This document shows positions 55,682 to 63,940 of a stretch of 64,000 bases of DNA, one piece after another; the stretch's first letter is position 1; every line of letters starts with the position of its first letter. The translations under genes were made by a program, and so were the position numbers. A model generated the notes under the pieces. The model saw only the letters and a program-made list of their open reading frames with translations, did no database searches and was not told the origin of the DNA. The DNA comes from Roseimaritima sediminicola. Lineage in GTDB: Bacteria > Planctomycetota > Planctomycetia > Pirellulales > Pirellulaceae. Where the stretch lies: positions 45,852 through 109,851 of the forward strand of contig NZ_WIAD01000013.1 of assembly GCF_009618275.1 (NCBI RefSeq). The letters run 5' to 3'.

Positions 55682-55909
55682 ATGGCTCAGAAATTTCAAG
55701 TCAACCAGTACGTCCAGTGGAATTACGGCCAGGGGACGGCCAGCGGGCAGATCAAAGAGGCGTTCAAGGATAAAGTCACGCGGACGCTGCAGGGCAGCGA
55801 AGTGACTCGCAACGCGACCGACGAGGAGCCGGCGTATTTGATCCAGCAGGAGGACGGCGCCGAAGTGCTCAAGAGCGAAAGCGAATTGAGCAAAGCTTCG
55901 GGCGATTAG
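55682..55909 (+). CDS. DUF2945 (Tudor-like, HVA1) protein
   Basis: A 75-residue protein from the ATG at 55682. The frame is open far upstream but only as shadow. FQVNQYVQWNYGQGTASGQI and the TRNATDEEPAYLIQQEDGAE segment are the DUF2945/hypervirulence-associated Tudor domain; the KSESEL ending is typical. Function unknown; often found among stress genes. It is followed directly by a dps remnant. Confidence 0.88.
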   Translation: MAQKFQVNQYVQWNYGQGTASGQIKEAFKDKVTRTLQGSEVTRNATDEEPAYLIQQEDGAEVLKSESELSKASGD

Positions 55910-55910
55910 C

Positions 55911-56042
55911 ACGACAATCGATAGCCTCCGCGAGGCGATCGAAAAGACCGGCGATCTGGACCCGGTTACCGAAGACCTGTTGATCGCGGTCACCGGGCCT
56001 CTGGAAAAGCATCTCTGGATGGTCCAGGCCCAGGAAGTCTAA
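55911..56042 (+). pseudogene. dps: C-terminal remnant of a Dps ferritin-like protein
   Basis: A 43-codon open stretch with no start codon in a sensible position, 1 nt after the DUF2945 stop and in a different frame. SLREAIEKTGDLDPVTEDLL then TGPLEKHLWMVQA matches the last helix region of Dps proteins, where (D)PVT-x-DLL and (L)EKHLWxxxA are conserved. The first about 120 residues of Dps, including the ferroxidase centre, are missing. I infer a deletion that fused the tail behind DUF2945. Confidence rests on pattern recognition alone. Confidence 0.62.
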
Positions 56043-56054
56043 GACGCCCCCTTT

Positions 56055-56102
56055 GTGGCATAGGCTTCCAGCCTGTGGAGAGCCGCTGGAAGCCGATGCC
56101 AC
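56055..56102. repeat. Hairpin repeat element, copy A
   Basis: GTGGCATAGGCTTCCAG (56055-56071) pairs with CTGGAAGCCGATGCCAC (56086-56102), 16 of 17 positions. It ends at the M50 stop codon. The left arm plus GCCTGTG recurs at 62333-62355. Confidence 0.75.
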
Positions 56103-57221
56103 TTAGACGGTTGCGGATCCGCCGCGGACGTCGTGAAACGGCAACTGGCGGCCGGCCAGCAGGCGTTCCAGGGACAGCGTCCCCAGCCCGGCTCGGACCA
56201 CTTCGCTGAGGTCCCGTTTGTGGACGATTCCAATGACCACGCCTCCGCTGGCGACCAGGAACTCCTCGACCGGCGCCGAAGCCAGCCAGCTGAGCACATG
56301 CCGGGCGTTCCAGGCTGCACTGACGACCGGCAGCGAACGCAGCGGCGCCGAGCCGCCCGCGGGCTGATGGCTTGCCGTCTGTGAACCCCAGCCCTGCGAG
56401 GCTGGATGATGGCCCGCTGGATGATGGCCCGCTGGATCCGAGGGGCTGGCATACGGGTCCGTCGCGGCTGGCTGTGACCAGGTTGCACCCGCGGGCCCCG
56501 CCGCGGTCTCCGCGGTCTGCGGGGGCCAAGCGGATGCGGCGCGGTCCTGTTGCCGAACCATCATGACTTCGCCGCGAGCGGCCAAGAACACGAAGCCGGC
56601 CAACAGCACGAGCACAAAGTTGCCGCTGAACAGTCCCAGCAGGGCCAGTCCGATCGCGGCGACTTGGCCCACCCCCGCGGCAGCTCGTGTCGCCGCCGCA
56701 TAGGGCAACACCATCGCCAACACAGCGCGCAGCACCCGGCCGCCGTCCATCGGAAAGGCAGGCAGCATATTAAAGACCACCAGTGCCACGTTCACCCACG
56801 CCAACTGGGTCAGAAAGGACGCCACGGCCACGGGCAGCGCTGCTACGACTGGCGGTAACGCCAAGGCGACGAACAGTCCAGCGGCGATGACGACGTTGAC
56901 CGCCGGGCCCGCCACCGCGATCGCCAGCTCCTGCAGCGGGCTGCGCGGCATCCGCTCCAGCCGAGCCACCCCGCCGATCGGCAGCAACGTAATGTCGCGG
57001 GTGGGGATTCCAAACTGGCGAGCCGTCAGGGCGTGGCCGTATTCGTGCAGCACCACGCAGCCAAAAATAGCTAGCAACAGCAGGACTGCCACGCTGGCAG
57101 CAACCACGCCGCTGCCAGCGACCAGGCTGGAGAAATAGATATACAGTGGCAGCAGCAGGAACGTCCAGTGAATACGGACATCGATCCCTGCAAAGCGGCC
57201 GAGATTCCACGAACCAAACAT
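56103..57221 (-). CDS. Site-2-type M50 metalloprotease
   Basis: A 372-residue membrane protein. The start at 57221 is fixed by AAGGAG 8 nt before the ATG; a longer frame from 57347 is rejected. VVLHEYGHALTARQFG has the HExxH zinc site, and FNMLPAFPMDGGRVLR the second conserved block. About six hydrophobic segments are present. The C-terminal region has a Pro/His/Ala-rich linker and a single CBS-like unit (PVEEFLVASGGVVIGIVHKR). It should cut transmembrane helices of regulators, such as anti-sigma factors; the substrate is not visible here. It follows the SOD gene by 143 nt on the same strand. Confidence 0.88.
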   Translation of the reverse strand: MFGSWNLGRFAGIDVRIHWTFLLLPLYIYFSSLVAGSGVVAASVAVLLLLAIFGCVVLHEYGHALTARQFGIPTRDITLLPIGGVARLERMPRSPLQELAIAVAGPAVNVVIAAGLFVALALPPVVAALPVAVASFLTQLAWVNVALVVFNMLPAFPMDGGRVLRAVLAMVLPYAAATRAAAGVGQVAAIGLALLGLFSGNFVLVLLAGFVFLAARGEVMMVRQQDRAASAWPPQTAETAAGPAGATWSQPAATDPYASPSDPAGHHPAGHHPASQGWGSQTASHQPAGGSAPLRSLPVVSAAWNARHVLSWLASAPVEEFLVASGGVVIGIVHKRDLSEVVRAGLGTLSLERLLAGRQLPFHDVRGGSATV

Positions 57222-57364
57222 CTCAATACTCCTTGGTAATTCAGAGACTGCCAGGAGTATTGCATAAGTCGTGCCACAGCCGTTATGGCAGCAGCAATCC
57301 GCTGCCAACCCGTGGGATGCGGGTCGCTTGCCAGCCGAACCGTCCACCGGGGGCGACGGTGGAT

Positions 57365-58024
57365 TTATTCTTCGCGTTTGATCACGCCAAACGCGACCCG
57401 GGCACCCGCATCGCCGGCGGGCTGAGTGAATTTGTCCTCGCCCGCATGAATGACCAAGGCTCGGCCCACGATCGAATGTTCTCCGTCCAAACGGATGACG
57501 TCGTCTTGCAGGTCGATCGTGGCGATGCCTTCGTCGTTGGCGTTGATATTGCCCAGGTCACCCACGTGTCGCTCTTGGTCCTCCGGTTTACCGTGAGGCT
57601 GATCGGTAGGATTGTAGTGGCCACCGACGCTCTGGCCTTTTTCCTTGTCGGACAGGTCGCCTTTTTCATGGACGTGAAAACCGTGCAGGCCCGGCGTCAA
57701 CCCGGTGACTTCGCCGTGCACGTGGACGGTGTCTCCGGTTTGCGTGAACCGGACCGAACCCTTGACCTTGCTGTCACCAACCGGTTCGAGCACAGCCAGC
57801 GCTTCGATCGGTTCGGCCTCGCCGTCGCTATCCACATCGACGCCGGCGTTGGAACTTGGAGCGGGATCCATGTCCACCTCGGGATCGGCCAGCTCCGGGT
57901 CCACCGGCGCCGGGGTAACGACCGGTGTCTCGTCGCGACCCTCACACCCCAGGCCAAGACCCAACAACGGGAGCAGCAATAGCAGCGGCGAGCACAACAA
58001 ACGGGAAGCGGGTGCCATCTTCAT
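57365..58024 (-). CDS. sodC: Cu/Zn superoxide dismutase, lipoprotein form
   Basis: A 219-residue protein. LLLLPLLGLGLGCEG is a lipobox signal, so it is lipid-anchored on an extracytoplasmic face. An acidic Pro/Asp-rich linker of about 45 residues follows. The catalytic domain has GFHVHEKGD, SVGGHYNP, HVGDLGNI and GRALVIHAGEDKFTQ with all Cu and Zn ligands, and ends GDAGARVAFGVI. It converts superoxide to oxygen and peroxide. The conserved Cys pair of typical SodC is not evident in the usual places. Confidence 0.93.
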   Translation of the reverse strand: MKMAPASRLLCSPLLLLLPLLGLGLGCEGRDETPVVTPAPVDPELADPEVDMDPAPSSNAGVDVDSDGEAEPIEALAVLEPVGDSKVKGSVRFTQTGDTVHVHGEVTGLTPGLHGFHVHEKGDLSDKEKGQSVGGHYNPTDQPHGKPEDQERHVGDLGNINANDEGIATIDLQDDVIRLDGEHSIVGRALVIHAGEDKFTQPAGDAGARVAFGVIKREE

Positions 58025-58191
58025 GGATCGATCCTTAGGTTCGGAGACAGACTGGGTTCAAAGACATACGGAAACGTCAGTTTTGAAAGCTTTCGGCCGC
58101 AAACCACATGCCACAATTGCTCGCCAACACACCCCGGCGCCGGCGTCGCGGCCAGTTGATTAAATCGCGCGTATCCGGGGACTCGCCGGCC

Positions 58192-58348
58192 CCGGCAGGG
58201 GCTGTGCCGCCCTTCGGGCTAAGAACCCGCGTGGGGGTTGTCCGCTCGGACACCAAGAGTTAGATCGGCAGCGGCACGCAAACAATCCATGCCGCAACAA
58301 TCGTCCCGACCGCAGAACCAGCCCGAAGGGCGACACAGCCCCTGCCGG
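58192..58348. repeat. 29-bp inverted repeat around a 99-nt spacer
   Basis: CCGGCAGGGGCTGTG with CGCCCTTCGGGCT (58192-58220) recurs inverted at 58320-58348, 28 of 29 positions. It sits in the 825-nt gap between sodC and sulfatase copy 3. The gap holds no supportable gene. It also contains a palindromic GCCCCGGAGGGGC near 58391 and two tandem copies of CTGGCCCCTTTGATCCGT (58641-58676). Confidence 0.75.
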
Positions 58349-58849
58349 CGGTGTCAACCGCCGGTCTGCATTGCCCAAACAAACAAAAGCCCCGGAGGGG
58401 CGACAGGGGTGCGCGCAAGCTGGGTCGCCCTGCAGGCTAGCGAGTCCTTGCGCTCAGCACCCGAAATATCGTTTTCGGGCCCGACTAGCAGCAGGAGCCG
58501 CTTGAGGTAGTCCTTCGCATACGGATCTGTGCCGCAGTCGTCCCTGCCGCGATGCCTGACGCCAGCCCTTTCCCGAATTCTCGTTGTTAAGGAGTAAGCT
58601 AACGCTCATTGCTCAGGGTTGACCCGCTCATCAAAGAAGCCTGGCCCCTTTGATCCGTCTGGCCCCTTTGATCCGTCTCCTGTGACGTAAACGTCGGCGG
58701 TGACTATCGCCGCGGAGCTTGCGACGGTGAGACGCTCGATCGACTCTGAATCCTTATTGGTTTGATGGTATTATGTTGGACGTTGGCGGCCCCCGTGCCG
58801 ACACCACCTCAAACATTTTCCTCTCCTGATACAGCGAGCGAGAGACGTT

Positions 58850-60346
58850 ATGGGTAGGCGTACATATTGGATTGCTTGGAACGGTGCGTGGGTCGCAGCG
58901 TTGGCGTTGCTGGGGGCGACGCTGGATGCTCAAGAGCCGTCGCAGGGCCCGCGCCAGCCTGGCTCGGCGGCGGACGGCGATCGCAAACCGAACATCGTGT
59001 TGGTCTTTATCGACGACATGGGCTGGGGCGACTTCTCCTGCTTCGGCAACCCCGATGCCGAGACGCCTCAGATCGATCGGATGGCGGCCGAAGGGCTGGC
59101 CTTTGAGCAGTTCTATGTCAATTCGCCCATCTGTTCGCCCTCGCGAGTGGCGATTTCCACCGGCCAGTATCCGCAGCGCTGGAACATCACGTCGTTTTTG
59201 AATAACCGCAAAAGCAATCGCCAGCGCGGCATGGCCCAGTGGCTCGATCCGGCGGCCCCGATGCTCGCTCGCACGCTGCAGCAGGCCGGTTACGCGACCG
59301 GGCACTTTGGCAAATGGCACATGGGAGGTCAGCGCGACGTCGACGACGCTCCGCCGATCTCGCGGTACGGGTTCGATGCGTCGCTGACCAATTTCGAAGG
59401 CATGGGCGCCAAGCTACTGCCGTTGACCATGGATGAAAACGGCAAGGTAGGCCGGATCTGGCAACGGGCCGAGATCTTGGGCGGTCCGGTCACCTGGATG
59501 CAGCGGAGCGAGATCACCACGGGATTTGTCGATGCGGCCGTGGAATTCATGCAGCAGGCTCGCCAGAGCGAGCAGCCGTTCTATGTGAACGTCTGGCCCG
59601 ACGACGTGCACAGTCCGTTCTGGCCGCCGGCCGAGGAGTACGGCGTAGCCAAGGAGGCCGGTAAACGAGGGCTTTATCTGGCGGTTCTGGAAGCGATGGA
59701 CCGCCAGCTGGGCCGCTTGTTCGACTTCGTCCGCGACGATCCCCGGCTGCGCGAGAACACCATTATCCTGATCTGTTCTGATAACGGACCCGAGCGAGGT
59801 GCCGGGCAGGCCGGGCCCTTCCGCGGATTCAAGGCCCAGTTGTACGAAGGCGGCATCCGCTCGTCCTTGATCGTCTGGGCGCCTGGCTGGATGCCGGAGG
59901 CGGCACGTGGGACCCGCAATGCTCAGTCGGTATTGGCCGCCTTTGATCTGGTTCCCTCCCTGATCGAAATCGCCGGAGTCGATCCTCCGGCGCAGCCGCC
60001 ATCGGCCTTCGGTCGCACCCAGGGGGCGACGCCGTACGATGGCCAGTCGCTGGCCGAGACGCTGTTGGGCCAAGCCACCCGCTCACGCTCCGGCCCCCTG
60101 TTCTTTAGCCGTCCACCGGACCGCAAGCAGTTTTATGGCGAGTCGAATCTGCCCGATCTGGCGGTCCGGGACGGCAAGTGGAAGCTGCTGTGCGACTACG
60201 ACGGCAGCGGTGCGCAGCTGTACAACCTGGACGCGGACCCCGGAGAGAGCGAGAATCTGGCGGCAAAGCACCCCGAGCGAGCTGGACACTTGGTCGATTT
60301 GGTGACCGCCTGGTACGAGCAGACCCTGGGCTCGGCCGTCCGCTAA
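58850..60346 (+). CDS. Secreted sulfatase, copy 3
   Basis: A 498-residue protein with an export signal in the first about 28 residues (AWVAALALLGATLDAQ). NIVLVFIDDMGWGDFSCFGN carries the N-terminal metal ligands. CSPSRVAISTGQYPQRWN has Cys 95 in a perfect C-x-P-S-R formylglycine motif. HFGKWHMGG and ICSDNGPERG complete the site. The C-terminal region is standard for type I sulfatases. It stands alone between two long intergenic regions. Substrate unknown. Confidence 0.92.
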   Translation: MGRRTYWIAWNGAWVAALALLGATLDAQEPSQGPRQPGSAADGDRKPNIVLVFIDDMGWGDFSCFGNPDAETPQIDRMAAEGLAFEQFYVNSPICSPSRVAISTGQYPQRWNITSFLNNRKSNRQRGMAQWLDPAAPMLARTLQQAGYATGHFGKWHMGGQRDVDDAPPISRYGFDASLTNFEGMGAKLLPLTMDENGKVGRIWQRAEILGGPVTWMQRSEITTGFVDAAVEFMQQARQSEQPFYVNVWPDDVHSPFWPPAEEYGVAKEAGKRGLYLAVLEAMDRQLGRLFDFVRDDPRLRENTIILICSDNGPERGAGQAGPFRGFKAQLYEGGIRSSLIVWAPGWMPEAARGTRNAQSVLAAFDLVPSLIEIAGVDPPAQPPSAFGRTQGATPYDGQSLAETLLGQATRSRSGPLFFSRPPDRKQFYGESNLPDLAVRDGKWKLLCDYDGSGAQLYNLDADPGESENLAAKHPERAGHLVDLVTAWYEQTLGSAVR

Positions 60347-60755
60347 TCGGCCTGTCGATTCGCAATGCGTTTTCGAATACATCGGCCGTCCACTAATCGT
60401 ACCGGCCCAGCCGCGGTGCTGGCCCAGCCGCGGAGTGACCAGGGAGTGCGGGGCGGCGGCGGTTTCGCGTACGCGAATCCGGTTTCAGAGATGACGCAAA
60501 ACTCAGAGAGAGCGCAAAAAAACGGCCGCCGTGACCGGGGCAGTGATCACGGCAGCCTAGCACGTTCGGCCAGGGGCAACTGGACCAAACGGCGTTCGCA
60601 CAAAGACGAAAGATAAAAGTGGGTGTGGAAAAATCTCCCGCACCACAGCAGCCATTCTAACTGCGGATGGTTCCGTGGGAATCCCCCCAACTAGGCCTTG
60701 CAGCCGCCGACGGAAAGTAGGTTCGGTTGAATGCGCCGGCGGCCCGATTGGAATT
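60347..60755. other. Intergenic region with short repeats
   Basis: 409 nt between convergent genes. It contains a duplicated ATCGGCC(T/G)GTC.. segment near 60350 and 60383, a GGCCCAGCCGCGG repeat (about 60406 and 60421), and the terminator listed separately. No coding capacity I would defend. Confidence 0.5.
60515..60557 (-). terminator. Rho-independent terminator for RNase H gene
   Basis: On the minus strand GGCTGCCGTGA (60557-60547) pairs with TCACGGCGGCC (60534-60524), one G-U wobble, then seven T (60522-60516). It lies about 200 nt beyond the RNase H stop. Its orientation rules out use by the plus-strand sulfatase. Confidence 0.78.
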
Positions 60756-61412
60756 CTATTTGCGTCCAAAGTCTGCGGGAATTTCCCCCCAGCGTTTGGT
60801 TTCCCATTTCAGCAGCGGATTTTGCCAGTGGTGTTCGGCCAGCCATTTCTCGGCCCGAGCGATCAAGCGAAACAGTTGTTGGTTGTTCTTGGTCTGCGGC
60901 AGCTTGGTTTTGCAGCGACCGTTCTTGGCCCAGCTGATCCCGATTCGCGAGTCGGAATAGATCGGGGTGTCGCCCAGTTGGCCGTGGTCCAACAGGGCCA
61001 GGGCGTGCACGATGGCCAGGAATTCGCCGATGTTGACCGTCCCTTCGGGGTAGGGGCCGCGGTGGAACAGGTTGATTCCCGAAGCCAGTTCCACGCCCTG
61101 GTATTCCAGTTCGCCGGGGTTGCCCTTGCAGGCGGCGTCAACACACCAAGCGGTCATGTCGACGCCCAGGTCGGCCAGTTCCTCGCGATCGCGGACCGGC
61201 GTCTTGGGCTTGCTGCGGCCGGCAGGGTTCTTGCCCCAGTAGGCTTCGGAGCCTTCCGCGTAGGCCTTTTCGGCCGCGGCGAGGCTGGGAAAGGATTTGT
61301 AGCGGGCTTCGGAAAAACCATTGATCTCTCGCTGGCAGGCGTCCCAGGTTCGATACACGCCCGGGGTGTGTCCCTGCCAGACGACGTAGAATTTCGGTTT
61401 TTTCTTGGCCAT
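60756..61412 (-). CDS. rnhA: Ribonuclease H with viroplasmin-like N-terminus
   Basis: A 218-residue protein from the ATG at 61412. KFYVVWQGHTPGVYRTWDAC and the FPSLAAAEKAY ending are the viroplasmin/caulimovirus-type hybrid-binding domain. The RNase H domain follows: CVDAACKGNPG (Asp), NIGEFLAIVHAL (Glu), IYSDSRIGISW (Asp), with a last Asp likely near the C-terminus. It removes RNA from RNA-DNA hybrids. The two-domain arrangement is typical of the planctomycete/Bacteroidetes type I enzymes. Confidence 0.9.
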   Translation of the reverse strand: MAKKKPKFYVVWQGHTPGVYRTWDACQREINGFSEARYKSFPSLAAAEKAYAEGSEAYWGKNPAGRSKPKTPVRDREELADLGVDMTAWCVDAACKGNPGELEYQGVELASGINLFHRGPYPEGTVNIGEFLAIVHALALLDHGQLGDTPIYSDSRIGISWAKNGRCKTKLPQTKNNQQLFRLIARAEKWLAEHHWQNPLLKWETKRWGEIPADFGRK

Positions 61413-61585
61413 GTGATCGATCGTGTGCGACGGTTTGGTGTGGGCCCAGAGCCTACGGGGCGGAGGCCAGCGGAGCAACGGCAGGCGGCTTTCGACGCCA
61501 GGCGGACTGGAAAAAACGCTCCTTTTTCGCTAAACAAACGGTCCTGCGATCCGACCTTCTTCCTCTCTTTTCAGATCGATTCCCT

Positions 61586-62332
61586 ATGGCAGGCCATTCC
61601 AAGTGGGCGAATATCCAACACCGCAAGAGCCGCGTTGATTCGGCTCGGGCGAGGGTTTGGAGCAAGTTGAGCAAGGCCATCATCGTGGCGGCACAGATGG
61701 GCGGCGGCGATCCGGACGCCAATCTGCGGCTCCGCAAAGCCATCGACGATGCCAAAGCGGTCAGCATGCCCAAGGACAATATCAACCGCGCGATCAAACG
61801 CGGCACGGGCGAACTGGGCGGTGGCCCGGTCGAAGAGCTGCTGTACGAGGGATACGGACCGGCCGGCGTCGCCGTGATGTGCGTGATCATGACCGACAAC
61901 CGCAACCGCACCGCCCCCGAACTCCGCTCGCTGTTCTCCAAGTTCGGCGGCAACCTGGGCAGCACCGGGTGCGTGTCCTACCTGTTCGACCGCAAAGGAC
62001 TGATTCAGTTCGACGCCGAGAAGTACGACGAGGAAATGATCACCGAGATTGCGCTCGAAAACGGTGGCGAAGACGTGGCCGAGTCCGATGGCCAGCTGGA
62101 AGTCACCTGCGATCCCGAAAGCTTTCAGCAGCTCTTCGACGCCTTCAAGGAGCGGGAGCTGGAGATGCTGTACAGCGAGGTCACCCAGATTCCGCAGACC
62201 ACCGTCGACGTCGAACCCGCCGACGCCAAGCAGGCGCTGCGGTTGCTCGAAGCGCTCGACGATCACGACGATGTGCAAACCGTCAGCACGAACCTGAACA
62301 TCACCGACGAAGCCCTCAGCGAAGACGCCTAA
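61586..62332 (+). CDS. yebC: YebC/PmpR family protein
   Basis: A 248-residue protein, normal length. MAGHSKWANIQHRKSRVDSA is the family's unmistakable N-terminus, and NRNRTAPELRSLFSKFGGNL and GGEDV are also conserved. Long regarded as a transcription regulator; recent work on YebC/TACO1 proteins indicates a role in translation of proline-rich stretches. Proline-rich repeat proteins are plentiful in this window, though that is only suggestive. It is followed at once by repeat element copy B. Confidence 0.94.
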   Translation: MAGHSKWANIQHRKSRVDSARARVWSKLSKAIIVAAQMGGGDPDANLRLRKAIDDAKAVSMPKDNINRAIKRGTGELGGGPVEELLYEGYGPAGVAVMCVIMTDNRNRTAPELRSLFSKFGGNLGSTGCVSYLFDRKGLIQFDAEKYDEEMITEIALENGGEDVAESDGQLEVTCDPESFQQLFDAFKERELEMLYSEVTQIPQTTVDVEPADAKQALRLLEALDDHDDVQTVSTNLNITDEALSEDA

Positions 62333-62355
62333 GTGGCATAGGCTTCCAGCCTGTG
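62333..62355. repeat. Repeat element, copy B (half element)
   Basis: GTGGCATAGGCTTCCAGCCT and the next GTG match the left arm of copy A at 56055 exactly. The pairing arm is absent here. It begins 1 nt after the yebC stop. Confidence 0.75.
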
Positions 62356-62376
62356 AAAGAAATCCCCACCCCGCCA

Positions 62377-63939
62377 CTACGGATCAACCGCCGGGATCCG
62401 GTTCAGCGTGTAGTAGGCATCGGTGTGCAGCAGCGGATGCCCCTGGCCATCGCGCACGCCGGCGGCCACCAGTTCGTGAACGTAGAGCTCGCGCAGGCCC
62501 TCGATCCGCAGTCGCACGCGGCGGCCATCGGGACTGACCACCGCGGACTGGATCGCCAAGGGCCGGGCGTCGATCTCGTCGCTGCCGTAGGCCGAGTGGT
62601 ACTGGTAGGTAAAGCTGCGAAGCGCGTACGAGGCGGGGTCGGCGGCGGTTGCGGGATCGACCGGCCGGGTGAACACCAATTCAAAGCCGTCGGGCCGGGC
62701 CTGCATCTCGAGAATCTCGAACGGCGTCTTGCCGGTCCAGACCAACCGCTGCAGCCCGTAGGACGCCCTGCCCAGGCTGCTCCAGCCGCGATTGGTCAGG
62801 CCCACGAATACGCTGCCGTCGGTGCCTTGGGCCAACCGCAGTACGGCCGAGGCCAGAGGGCTGCGGAAGGGAAAGCACGCGCCCTGATACTGGCCGTCGA
62901 CCTGTTCCAAAAAGACGCGGTTGATGCCCGCCAACGTGAACTCGCCCACAAACAACTGACCGGCGAACGGGCCGAAACGCCCCTCGCTGGCGTCCAACAT
63001 GATGTCGGTGGCCGACTGGCCCATCTTCTTGTACGGAAACCAAACCGCCGGCGGGACCAACTGGGGAAAGCGTGAGAGCGCTTCGGGGAAGGGCAGGCCA
63101 TTGGGCACGGCGGCCACATCCTTCAGCGGCGAACCCGGCTGCTCGGCCGACGCCAACGCGTCGGCATGATGAAAGAACGCGCGCTCGCGCATGTGATGCA
63201 GCGTCCCGGCGCCGACCCAATTGCCTTGTTGATCGGTGTAAAACATGTCGCCCGCCGCGTTCGCGCCCAGGCCCGAGGGAGAACGCATTCCCGCGCACAC
63301 CGGAACCAGGTCGCCAGCGTCGTCGATCCGCAGTCCCCAGCCGCGCCACAGTCCCTGGCGATAACCCAGTTCGGGGTGCTGGACCGTGTGGTCGAGTTGT
63401 TCGCCCTTGAGCCCCAGACCGATGTTCAGCGTGACCCACAACCGGCCTTGGCCATCCAGCTTGGGCCCGTAGGCGTACTCGTGGTAGTGGCCGGTGACGC
63501 CCCAGCCCTTGGCCACGGTGTCGTAGCGGTCGGCCGTGCCGTCGCCGTCGGTGTCGGTGATCCGCGTCAGTTCGCTGCGCTGGGCCGTGTACAGGCTGCC
63601 CTCGTGCCACAGCAACCCCAGCGGTTCATGCAGGGCGGTGGCAAAGCGGTGGTAGGTCACCTCCGCCGGCGGGTCGTCGTAGACGCCGTCGAGGATCCAG
63701 ATTTCGCCTTTGCGGATTGCGACGGCAACCCGGCGGTCGTCCAGCACCGCGATCCCGCTGACCTCCAGCGGCAACCCGTCGGGGGCCGGTTGCCACGTCT
63801 TCGACCGCGACTCGGTGGCCGTCTCGGCGACGGCAACCGAAATCACGCGGTAGTAGTCCGCTTCGCTGCCCTGGCCGCGAGCGGTGGCGGGGATGGCGAG
63901 GGCGGCGAAGAGGATCAAGGGAAGGTGGTGGCGGAGCAT
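62377..63939 (-). CDS. Secreted propeller dehydrogenase-like protein
   Basis: A 520-residue protein with signal peptide MLRHHLPLILFAALAIPATA. It has repeated propeller strands such as LEVSGIAVLDDRRVAVAIRK, LHEPLGLLWHEGSLYTAQRS and DTDGDGTADRYDTVAKGW. The last includes the DxDxDG calcium loop often seen in this family. It resembles the glucose/sorbosone dehydrogenase-like 'membrane-bound dehydrogenase' proteins of planctomycetes. No haem CxxCH is present, and PQQ binding cannot be judged. The ATG at 63939 is directly preceded by a microsatellite. The upstream region lies outside the window. Confidence 0.82.
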   Translation of the reverse strand: MLRHHLPLILFAALAIPATARGQGSEADYYRVISVAVAETATESRSKTWQPAPDGLPLEVSGIAVLDDRRVAVAIRKGEIWILDGVYDDPPAEVTYHRFATALHEPLGLLWHEGSLYTAQRSELTRITDTDGDGTADRYDTVAKGWGVTGHYHEYAYGPKLDGQGRLWVTLNIGLGLKGEQLDHTVQHPELGYRQGLWRGWGLRIDDAGDLVPVCAGMRSPSGLGANAAGDMFYTDQQGNWVGAGTLHHMRERAFFHHADALASAEQPGSPLKDVAAVPNGLPFPEALSRFPQLVPPAVWFPYKKMGQSATDIMLDASEGRFGPFAGQLFVGEFTLAGINRVFLEQVDGQYQGACFPFRSPLASAVLRLAQGTDGSVFVGLTNRGWSSLGRASYGLQRLVWTGKTPFEILEMQARPDGFELVFTRPVDPATAADPASYALRSFTYQYHSAYGSDEIDARPLAIQSAVVSPDGRRVRLRIEGLRELYVHELVAAGVRDGQGHPLLHTDAYYTLNRIPAVDP

Positions 63940-63940
63940 G

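Noticed and set aside
58460..58479. CCCGAAA/TTTCGGG stem as terminator of sodC or the sulfatase
   Set aside because: Seven base pairs without a T tract, and upstream of both genes rather than downstream.
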